A stretch of 64,000 bases of DNA from JAXGRD01 sp040766105 (lineage in GTDB: Bacteria; Bacillota; Clostridia; Peptostreptococcales; Anaerovoracaceae): contig JAXGRD010000005.1 in the NCBI GenBank assembly GCA_040766105.1, positions 174,279 to 238,278 on the forward strand, written 5' to 3'. The notes beneath the pieces are model-generated. The model was not told the DNA's origin. It made no database searches and saw nothing but the letters and a program-made list of their open reading frames with translations. The translations under genes and the position numbers were made by a program. The stretch's first letter is position 1. Each line of letters starts with the position of its first letter. This document shows positions 16,386-23,726 of this stretch, piece by piece.

Positions 16386-17738
16386 ATGGATTTAAGAAAC
16401 AGTTTGCCCAAAATCGTTACGGAGAAAGTACCGGGACCCAAATCTGCAGAAATGCTGAAGATTAGAAAGGACAATGTAACCGATGCCGTGGGGATGCTTT
16501 CACCGGTCTTCGTGGAAAGGGCCGAAGGCGCCATGGTGCTGGACATTGACGGGAACACCTTTGTGGACTTTGTAGCGGGCATCGGCGTGCTCAATGTGGG
16601 CCATTCTCATCCAGAGGTGGTGGAGGCTGTCAAAGCCCAATGTGATAAGTACTTTGCTCCCAATATCAATGTGTTCAACTACGAACAATACCCGAGATTG
16701 GCGGAAAAGCTCAATGAGATTATTCCCATAGATGGAGAAAAGGAAACGATTTTGGTCAACACCGGTGCGGAAGCGGACGAAAATGCCATCAAACTGGCAA
16801 GGCGTTTTACCGGAAGGTCAGAGGTCATTTGCTTTACAGGTGCTTTTCACGGAAGATCCTACATGACCATGGCCATGACCAGTAAGTGCCGCCCCTATAA
16901 AACGGGATTCGGACCATTGCCCGGCGGTGTCCATCGCTTCCCCTTTCCCTACTGCTATCGTTGTCCCTATGGCTTGGAAAAAGAAAGCTGCGGACTACAC
17001 TGTGCAAAGATGTTTGAAGAGAGCTTTTTCCTGGAGTACGTAGCACCGGATCAGGTGGCAGCTATTATCATAGAGCCAATCCTGGGTGAAGGGGGCTTTG
17101 TTGTAGCTCCCGATGAATTCATGGTGGAAATGCGAAGGTTGTGCGATAAGTACGGCATAGTCCTCATTGCCGATGAGATTCAAACAGGCTATGCAAGAAC
17201 GGGGAAGATGTTTGCCTGTCAGCATTGGAGCGTCAAGCCGGATATGGTGGTCAGTGCCAAATCCGTTGCAGGAGGAATTCCCGTTTCCTGTGTCACTGCA
17301 AGACAGGACATCATGGATTCGGTGGGCCCGGGAGAACTGGGTGGAACCTATTCGGGGAACGCCTTGGCCACTGCCTCAGCACTTAAGATTTTGGAAATCT
17401 TGAAGAGGGATGACTTCTGCGGAAAGGCAAATCACATTGGAGATATCCTGACAAAGCGACTCTATGAATGTAAGGAGAAATACGAGATTATTGGCGATGT
17501 GAGAGGTGTCGGTGCCATGATGGCCATTGAGTTGGTAAAGAACAGGGCTACAAAGGAACCTGCCAAAGATGAAACGAAAAAAATCATTGGAGAGTGTATC
17601 GCAAATGGCCTGGTTGTTTTAGGGGCCGGCGTAAGAGACAACTGTATAAGGTTCCTGACTCCCCTTGTGATTACCGATGAACAGCTGAATGCAGGCTTAG
17701 ATATTTTGGAAAAAGCCATTGAAAGAGTAAACGAATAG
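16386..17738 (+). CDS. Class III PLP aminotransferase (GABA/omega-amino acid type)
   Basis: Cytoplasmic transaminase of 450 residues of the GabT/ornithine/beta-alanine group, which removes a terminal amino group to give an aldehyde. The PLP lysine is K292 in VVSAKSVAGGIPVS; IADEIQTGYARTG at about 261-273 gives the cofactor Asp. The segment C190-x2-C193-x8-C202-x3-C206 is a four-cysteine cluster that could bind a metal. First gene of a sigma-54 operon with archaeal-type GAPDH and PGK, spaced 17 bases from the next gene. The amino donor is not readable from sequence; 4-aminobutyrate, beta-alanine, 5-aminovalerate or taurine are all possible. Confidence 0.85.
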   Translation: MDLRNSLPKIVTEKVPGPKSAEMLKIRKDNVTDAVGMLSPVFVERAEGAMVLDIDGNTFVDFVAGIGVLNVGHSHPEVVEAVKAQCDKYFAPNINVFNYEQYPRLAEKLNEIIPIDGEKETILVNTGAEADENAIKLARRFTGRSEVICFTGAFHGRSYMTMAMTSKCRPYKTGFGPLPGGVHRFPFPYCYRCPYGLEKESCGLHCAKMFEESFFLEYVAPDQVAAIIIEPILGEGGFVVAPDEFMVEMRRLCDKYGIVLIADEIQTGYARTGKMFACQHWSVKPDMVVSAKSVAGGIPVSCVTARQDIMDSVGPGELGGTYSGNALATASALKILEILKRDDFCGKANHIGDILTKRLYECKEKYEIIGDVRGVGAMMAIELVKNRATKEPAKDETKKIIGECIANGLVVLGAGVRDNCIRFLTPLVITDEQLNAGLDILEKAIERVNE

Positions 17739-17755
17739 GATAAGGAGAAGAAAAA

Positions 17756-18778
17756 ATGAAGAAAGTATTGGTAGTAGGATACGGTGTAATTGGGCAGAGA
17801 TTGGCGGACGGTGTGGCGGCCCAGGAAGATATGGAACTGGTAGGGGTGGTAGATGCTGCACCAACCTTGGGCTTGATGGCACTGAGGGAGAAGGGAATGC
17901 CATATAAACTGTACACCCCCAACCAAGAGAAAAAAGAACTGTTGGAAGAGAAAGGCTTTGAAATAACCGGTGTATTAGAGGATGTTCTGCCTGAAGTGGA
18001 TATCGTCTTAGATTCCACCAGCGCTGGCGTGGGTGCCCAAAACAAGGAGCTATATCTAAAGCATGGAAAAAAGGCCATCTTCCAAGGGGGTGAAAGCAAT
18101 GAAATTGCAGACATCTTTTTCCACGGCTATGCCAACTATGAAAAGGGCGTAGGGAAAGACTATTTAAAACTCACATCCTGTAATACTACGGGACTCATTC
18201 GAGCAATTCACTGCTTGGATAAGACGGTGGGAATTGAAAAAGTTGCCATTACCATTGTGAGAAGAGTCGCCGATCCGGGGGACTACCACAGAGGCTTGAC
18301 CAATGCGCTCCAGGTAGACAAGGCTCCCAGTCACCAAGCGGTGGACCTGATGACCATCATGCCTCACATTGATGCCACCGGTATACTGGTCCATACTCCA
18401 GTGACCCACGGCCACTTCATCACGGTTGTGGCAACACCGAAAGAGGACATCTCCGTGGAAGAAGTGAAAAAGGCCTTTGAGAGCCATGACAGAATCAGAG
18501 TCGTCAGCTTGGATCAGGGGTTCCTAGGCAATGCCTCTCTCTTCAAATATGCAAGAGATCTAGGTCGACCAAGGGGAGACCTATATGAAATATGTGTTTG
18601 GGAAGATACCATCGTAAAATCCGGAAAGGACATCATGTTTGGAATTCACATACCACAAGAATCCATTACCATTCCCGAGACCATCGACGGAATACGAGCT
18701 GCACTGGAAATGCAAACCGACGGAGCAGATGCCGTTGCAGCGACCAACAAGTATTTGGGGTTGCCGTCATGGAAGTAG
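17756..18778 (+). CDS. Archaeal-type (type II) glyceraldehyde-3-phosphate dehydrogenase family protein
   Basis: NAD(P)-dependent phosphorylating aldehyde dehydrogenase of 340 residues, clearly of the archaeal type II GAPDH family and not the usual bacterial GapA. It has an N-terminal GYGVIGQR Rossmann motif, catalytic C142 in TSCNTTGL, VRRVADP (archaea: VRRAADP) and catalytic His in VTHGH. Archaeal proteins have SHHGPD where this has SHQAVD (192-197), so a substrate-site residue may differ. It lies between an aminotransferase and a PGK-like gene and overlaps the latter by ten bases. It may act on a semialdehyde, giving an acyl phosphate, instead of on glyceraldehyde 3-phosphate; that is inference. 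Confidence 0.85.
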   Translation: MKKVLVVGYGVIGQRLADGVAAQEDMELVGVVDAAPTLGLMALREKGMPYKLYTPNQEKKELLEEKGFEITGVLEDVLPEVDIVLDSTSAGVGAQNKELYLKHGKKAIFQGGESNEIADIFFHGYANYEKGVGKDYLKLTSCNTTGLIRAIHCLDKTVGIEKVAITIVRRVADPGDYHRGLTNALQVDKAPSHQAVDLMTIMPHIDATGILVHTPVTHGHFITVVATPKEDISVEEVKKAFESHDRIRVVSLDQGFLGNASLFKYARDLGRPRGDLYEICVWEDTIVKSGKDIMFGIHIPQESITIPETIDGIRAALEMQTDGADAVAATNKYLGLPSWK

Positions 18779-20010
18779 GCAGCAAGATCAAACATATGGA
18801 TGAGTTTGATTGTAAAGGGAAGACGGTGTTATTGCGGGTGGATATCAATTCCCCCATCGACAGTAAAACGAAAAAAATAGTCAACGAAAACAGGATTCAA
18901 AAAAGCATCCCCACCATCGAAGGTCTTCTCCAAAAGGGAGCAAGGCTTGCCATCATAGCTCACCAAGGAGACACCTTGGATTATCCAAACCTGATTTCCA
19001 TGGAGGAGCACGCTGCAAAACTGGGGAAATATCTTGGGAGAAAAGTGAAATACGTGGACGATGTGGCAGGTCCCGCCGCTCAACTGGCTGTGAAGAACCT
19101 AAGAGAAGGGGAGGCTGTTCTTCTGGGAAATTTAAGATACTTGACGGAAGAAGTGTCAACATTTGAGAATGCTGTGAAACTTTGCCCTGAGGAAATGACG
19201 GAGACCTACTTGGTCCGCAACTTGGCACCATTGATGGACATCTACATCAATGATGCCTTTGCGGCAGCCCACAGAAATGCTCCTTCCATGGTGGCTTTTC
19301 AGGAACTCTTGCCCAGTGGGGGAGGTCTTCTCCTCATGGAAGAAGTATCTTCTCTTTCAAAAGTGTTGACGGACCCGGCAAAGCCCTGCGTTTTTGTGTT
19401 GGGAGGAGCGAAGATTTCGGATGCTTTCGGTATGATGGGAACTGTTCTGGCATCCGGTGCCGCGGACAAAATCTTGACCTGCGGAGTGACCGGCGAGATT
19501 ATGCTCATGGCACAGGGAATATCTTTGGGCAGTGTGAAGGAAGGTTTTATTAAGGATAGAGGACTGGATGTCTTTTGTAAGGATGCGGAAAAATACCTTT
19601 GGGATTATCCGGATAAGATATTGTTTCCTTGGGATTTGGCATATGAAAAGTCCTCCAAGAGAGAAGAAATCTTTGTGAATCGCTTGCCCCAAGAGGAAAT
19701 GTTCATGGACATTGGAGAAGAGACTATCAGGAGATACGGAGAAGAAATAAAAAAGGCTGCCACCATATTTGTCAACGGGCCTGCCGGAGCCTATGAGAAT
19801 CCAATCTTTGAAAAAGGGACAAGGGAAATCCTCGGTTATATAGCAGAAGCGAAGGGGTATTCTGTCATCGGCGGCGGTGATACGGTGGCAGCGGCACAAA
19901 AGTTGGTAGGAACCCAAGGGATTGATTATGTCAGCACTGCGGGAGGTGCCATGGTTCAATACATGTCCGGAAAAGAACTGCCCCTCCTGAAAGCAATGAT
20001 GAAGAAGTAG
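18769..20010 (+). CDS. Archaeal-type phosphoglycerate kinase family protein with altered substrate motif
   Basis: PGK-fold kinase of 413 residues, expected to move phosphate from an acyl phosphate to ADP. Family marks: LLRVDINSPID (21-31, archaeal form), R42, INDAFAAAHRNA, GGAKISDAF, NGPAGAYENP, and GGGDTV...STAGGA. The conserved GR(P) after the His-x-Gly of ordinary PGK, whose Arg binds 3-phosphoglycerate, reads AHQGDTLD, with D68 in place of Arg; LLENVRF is LLGNLRY. The start is ATG 18769, overlapping the GAPDH stop; the frame opens at 18592 but that part lies inside the GAPDH gene. The lost arginine argues for a substrate other than 1,3-bisphosphoglycerate. Confidence 0.85.
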   Translation: MEVGSKIKHMDEFDCKGKTVLLRVDINSPIDSKTKKIVNENRIQKSIPTIEGLLQKGARLAIIAHQGDTLDYPNLISMEEHAAKLGKYLGRKVKYVDDVAGPAAQLAVKNLREGEAVLLGNLRYLTEEVSTFENAVKLCPEEMTETYLVRNLAPLMDIYINDAFAAAHRNAPSMVAFQELLPSGGGLLLMEEVSSLSKVLTDPAKPCVFVLGGAKISDAFGMMGTVLASGAADKILTCGVTGEIMLMAQGISLGSVKEGFIKDRGLDVFCKDAEKYLWDYPDKILFPWDLAYEKSSKREEIFVNRLPQEEMFMDIGEETIRRYGEEIKKAATIFVNGPAGAYENPIFEKGTREILGYIAEAKGYSVIGGGDTVAAAQKLVGTQGIDYVSTAGGAMVQYMSGKELPLLKAMMKK

Positions 20011-20017
20011 AAGGAGA

Positions 20018-21280
20018 GTGAAATTGCATAAGGTTCAATTGAAATACGGAAGGGGACAGGTGTCCCTTGCAATTCCTGATCATAATTACATGGGGACATT
20101 GGTGCCCAAGGATAGGAGCGAATCTTGCAATGAAGAGGCGATAATTGCAGAGGCAATGAACCATCCCATTGGTACCCAGCGTCTAAGAGATATTGTACAG
20201 CCGGACAATAAGGTAGTAATTGTGACCAGCGATATTACACGACCTCTCCCCACCGATAGAATCCTGCCTTCTGTTCTTGAAGAATTGAAGGCAGGAGGGG
20301 TGGCGGAATCCAACATTACAGTCGTCTTCGCCTTGGGAAGCCATCGACCCCATACAGAAGAAGAAAAAATGAGATTGGTGGGAGCGGACATATACCACAG
20401 CGATGTTTTCCTCTTGGACAGCAACATGGAGGACTGCGTTAATTTGGGAACTTGTGACCACGGCACTCCTGCAGACATCTTCAAGCCTGTGGTGGATGCA
20501 GATGTTCGGGTGTGTCTGGGCAACGTAGAGTTTCACTATTTCGCCGGCTATTCGGGGGGAAGTAAGGCTCTCATGCCGGGCGTGTCCAGCCGCAGAGCGA
20601 TTCAAGCCAACCACTCCAACATGGTGAAGCCGGAAGCCCAATCGGGTAGGTTAGAGGGAAATCCAGTGAGGGAAGACATCGACCAAATCACAGAGTTCCT
20701 TCCCATTGAATTCATCGTCAACGTAGTTCTAAACGATAAGGTGAAGATTGTAAGCGCTTTTGCCGGTCATCACAGACTCGCTCATCGGGAAGGGTGCAAG
20801 GCAATCGATGATATGTACAAGATTGAAATCGAAAAGTCTGCGGACATTGTGGTGCTATCTCCCGGGGGCTTCCCCAAAGATATTAATCTCTATCAGGCCC
20901 AAAAGGGTTTGGACAATGCCCAACATGCGGTGAAAGACGGTGGAATCGTTATTTGGTGCGCTGCTGCGGGGGAAGGCTTCGGCGAAAAGAACTTTGAGGA
21001 TTGGATGGTCAATAAAAGCGTGGATGAAATGATTCAAGATATTTCCGAGAAGTTCCTGTTGGGTGCCCATAAAGCGGCAGCAATAGCCATGGTTCTGAAG
21101 AGGGCTTCCGTTTATCTTGTTTCCCAGTTGGAAGAAGAAACCGTTGAAAGAATTGGGTTTACGCACTTTGACTCGCCGCAATCCGCTCTTAATCATGCCT
21201 TATCCATTTTGGGAGAAGATGCGTCGGTGCTGGTAATGCCTTATGCAGGATCCACCTTGCCTTTCTGTCCTAACCTATGA
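20018..21280 (+). CDS. LarA-like nickel-dependent lactate racemase/2-hydroxyacid epimerase family
   Basis: Protein of about 420 residues of the LarA (DUF2088) family, which uses a nickel-pincer nucleotide to invert 2-hydroxy acids. Expected active-site segments are present: FALGSHRPHT (catalytic His), EFHYFAGYSGGSKALMPG (His and the Lys that holds the cofactor) and NHSNM (nickel His). The start is uncertain: GTG 20018 is only one base from AAGGAG, and TTG 20024 has better spacing. Fourth gene of the aminotransferase operon, seven bases after the PGK-like gene. LarB/C/E cofactor genes are not in the window. The substrate is unknown. Confidence 0.8.
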   Translation: MKLHKVQLKYGRGQVSLAIPDHNYMGTLVPKDRSESCNEEAIIAEAMNHPIGTQRLRDIVQPDNKVVIVTSDITRPLPTDRILPSVLEELKAGGVAESNITVVFALGSHRPHTEEEKMRLVGADIYHSDVFLLDSNMEDCVNLGTCDHGTPADIFKPVVDADVRVCLGNVEFHYFAGYSGGSKALMPGVSSRRAIQANHSNMVKPEAQSGRLEGNPVREDIDQITEFLPIEFIVNVVLNDKVKIVSAFAGHHRLAHREGCKAIDDMYKIEIEKSADIVVLSPGGFPKDINLYQAQKGLDNAQHAVKDGGIVIWCAAAGEGFGEKNFEDWMVNKSVDEMIQDISEKFLLGAHKAAAIAMVLKRASVYLVSQLEEETVERIGFTHFDSPQSALNHALSILGEDASVLVMPYAGSTLPFCPNL

Positions 21281-21286
21281 TATAAT
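21257..21286 (+). promoter_or_regulatory. Sigma-70-type promoter for the Rieske gene
   Basis: TTGCCT (21257-21262) and TATAAT (21281-21286) with 18-bp spacing, overlapping the end of the LarA-like gene. This suggests that the next genes form a separate transcript. Confidence 0.55.
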
Positions 21287-21322
21287 TCAGAAAATTCGTA
21301 TAATAATATCAAGGAGGTCGCT

Positions 21323-21652
21323 ATGGGTTATGTTAAAGTTGACTCCCTTGACCGGTTGCCACCGGGTCAAATGAAGGGGTACACAGTGGAAGGAAGAAAA
21401 ATCCTCGTTGCAAATGTCGATGATTCCTTCTACGCCATGGACAATACCTGCCCCCACATGGGTGGTGTATTAAGTGAAGGAAAATTGGAAGGAAGCCATG
21501 TGGTTTGTCCGAAACACGGGTCTATTTTTGATGTAACCAGTGGGAAGGCAGTGCAAGATGGCAAGATGTTTTTTATCAAAGCGAAGGTGCATGACTTGAA
21601 GGGGTATCAGGTCAAGATTGAGGGGGATGCTATTTTCATTGAAGTGGAGTAG
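21323..21652 (+). CDS. Rieske [2Fe-2S] ferredoxin
   Basis: Small soluble Rieske protein of 109 residues. The ligands are C43-x-H45 (NTCPHMGG) and C62-x2-H65 (VVCPKHGSIFD), the standard 2Cys-2His set, so one [2Fe-2S] cluster is expected. There is no membrane anchor or catalytic domain, which is typical of free-standing electron carriers (NirD or dioxygenase-ferredoxin type). It follows AAGGAGG and precedes the surface protein by 11 bases. No oxygenase is nearby, and the partner in an anaerobe is not clear. Confidence 0.88.
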   Translation: MGYVKVDSLDRLPPGQMKGYTVEGRKILVANVDDSFYAMDNTCPHMGGVLSEGKLEGSHVVCPKHGSIFDVTSGKAVQDGKMFFIKAKVHDLKGYQVKIEGDAIFIEVE

Positions 21653-21663
21653 GGGGATTAGAG

Positions 21664-23556
21664 ATGAAAACAACGGGTTTTGTGATGAAAAAAAGGGGGA
21701 AGCGTGGAGTTGCCATATGCGTTGCCCTCATAGTTTTACTTGTAATGAACGTACAATATGTAAAGGCAGTGGAAGGACCTGCGGATCAGGTTTCTGTAGC
21801 TGCTGAAATCACATCCACCGACCCTACACTTTGTGAGAGGGAACTGCAAGGGCAGGTGGATTTTACCCTTCCTTTCATGGAGACTTATGTAGATATTATT
21901 TTCATTCAAGATGCCAGCGGTTCTTTCACTAATACGATGGGGGATGTGAAGACTTCATTGAAGCACATGGTGGGGAACCTGGATTTAGGTACGGAGGCCA
22001 ACGGATACCCTAAGGACAGAGCCATGGTGGTCACCTTTCAGGGATCACACGGCTTCGGAATTTCCTTTAATGACAGACCCATGGCCTTTGAAGATTATCA
22101 TAATTACTTTGGATATAAGATTACCTCCACGCCACTTACTACAGATGCGTCGGTTCTAAATACTGCAATTGACGGGATCAAACCTCTTGGTGCCACGCCC
22201 ACCATTGACGGAATGGCAAGGGCGCAGGAGGATTATACGTCTGCGATTTCCGGAGACAATCCATACGATAACACCTTTTACACAAATAATGGAGAAGTTC
22301 GTCAGCGGCAGACGATATACTTTCTCATTACCGACGGTGTCGCCAACTCAGGCTATTATGAGAACTTTCCTGAAGGACATAAGCCTGTAGACCAACGACC
22401 GGTGCCTGCCAATGACCATCCTTGGACTTGGGTGTACGAGGAAATGGGTAGACATTACTTTCAACTGTACTGGAATGACCCAAATACGACTGTCAGCGAA
22501 TACACTTATAACTATGCTGACACTGACGGCAATGTGAAGACCGAGAACTATCGAACTTTTACAGATGCCCTAGGAAAGCAGTATTATCTAATGAACCCGG
22601 ATATCCCCATGCCTACTAACTATCACGCCGGACCATTGTTCATGTATGAAAAGAATAATATGGGGAATATTGTCATGTCATCAGTGACCTATGACCCTTG
22701 GGAGCACTTTCCCAAGATGGTTGCTGCCACTGTGGCTAAAGCTGATGAGATGAAAACCTTGGGCGGCTTGCCTGTGGACGAAAACCAGACAACTGGTCCC
22801 GCATGGTTTGTAGCGGCATACTGGGAAGATATAAACCGCTTCATTAGCGGAAAGCTCAATGGTATGATGTATGTTTCCCAAGTACAGCCCGTGGTATACC
22901 AGGGTATGAATCAAATGGCAACAGACCCGGACTGGTTTGTAAAGCATGAGGAGGGAGAAGATGTCTCAGACTTCCATGAGAAGTTGGTCAATGCCTTTCA
23001 CGATGTAATGCTCGAGCAACAAAAGGGGAATCTATCCATCAAACTGGATCCACGGGTTATGGCAGACTCTTCCCAACAGTCACTTAGATACATAAAAGAG
23101 GATGGAACTTGGGAAAACATCGATATCACAGATAGGTTGACTCAGGAAGGGGACGATATTTATTTAAACTTGGATGCACTTCCCGGCGGTGATTATCAAT
23201 TCCGATTCAAGATGACGGAAGAGGAATACATTGATAAAGACTACGCACCCATGAAGGAAGTTTTGGTTGAACAGATTCATAGCAACGGCGAACCTGTTGG
23301 GGTGAAGTTAAACGAGGCAAAAGGAAATGTACCTGTCATCGAAGCTAATCCCAATGCCGATTGTGCGAAGAAAAGCAATCCACAGGTGACACCGGCGGAA
23401 CCGGAGAAGACGGAGGATGTTGCGGGAACGGTAGAAAAGAAAAGCCCGAGGACCGGGGACGAACAATCTATGTTTGGGGGAGTTCTCTTACTGGTCATTG
23501 GGGGAGCAACCATGGCGTGCATAATCTTACAAAAAAGACGGTATAATATACACTGA
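21664..23556 (+). CDS. VWA-domain surface protein with sortase-type C-terminal anchor
   Basis: Secreted, cell-wall-bound protein of 630 residues. An N-terminal signal peptide (KKRGKRG then a hydrophobic run, about residues 9-36) is followed by a von Willebrand A domain whose MIDAS motif is DASGS (near 80), with FLITDG further on. The C-terminus has SPRTGD, a hydrophobic helix and the positive tail KRRYNIH, a sortase signal in which Ser replaces the Leu of LPXTG. The middle is rich in Tyr, Asn and Asp, as in pilus or adhesion proteins. No sortase gene is in the window. Confidence 0.82.
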   Translation: MKTTGFVMKKRGKRGVAICVALIVLLVMNVQYVKAVEGPADQVSVAAEITSTDPTLCERELQGQVDFTLPFMETYVDIIFIQDASGSFTNTMGDVKTSLKHMVGNLDLGTEANGYPKDRAMVVTFQGSHGFGISFNDRPMAFEDYHNYFGYKITSTPLTTDASVLNTAIDGIKPLGATPTIDGMARAQEDYTSAISGDNPYDNTFYTNNGEVRQRQTIYFLITDGVANSGYYENFPEGHKPVDQRPVPANDHPWTWVYEEMGRHYFQLYWNDPNTTVSEYTYNYADTDGNVKTENYRTFTDALGKQYYLMNPDIPMPTNYHAGPLFMYEKNNMGNIVMSSVTYDPWEHFPKMVAATVAKADEMKTLGGLPVDENQTTGPAWFVAAYWEDINRFISGKLNGMMYVSQVQPVVYQGMNQMATDPDWFVKHEEGEDVSDFHEKLVNAFHDVMLEQQKGNLSIKLDPRVMADSSQQSLRYIKEDGTWENIDITDRLTQEGDDIYLNLDALPGGDYQFRFKMTEEEYIDKDYAPMKEVLVEQIHSNGEPVGVKLNEAKGNVPVIEANPNADCAKKSNPQVTPAEPEKTEDVAGTVEKKSPRTGDEQSMFGGVLLLVIGGATMACIILQKRRYNIH

Positions 23557-23587
23557 TTCTTGAATACCCCATATGAAATACTTTCAT

Positions 23588-23628
23588 GAGGACGGCGATT
23601 CTTAGGAGTAAGAAATGCCGTTCTCAAT
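23588..23628 (+). terminator. Terminator after the VWA gene
   Basis: Arms 23588-23604 and 23609-23625 pair over 17 bp with two mismatches or wobbles and loop GGAG. A TTGACT -35-like box follows at 23630-23635 and may serve nifJ. Confidence 0.65.
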
Positions 23629-23726
23629 CTTGACTTTACCCTATCAGTAGTATAAACTTCTATACATGTTTGAACAGGTAGGGAAGTAATTTGTTATTGT
23701 TCCCGTATACTTAAAGGGAGGAAATA

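Noticed and set aside
18592..18768. Longer N-terminus for the PGK-like protein
   Set aside because: It overlaps the conserved end of the GAPDH gene in another frame and looks like random Arg/His-rich translation.
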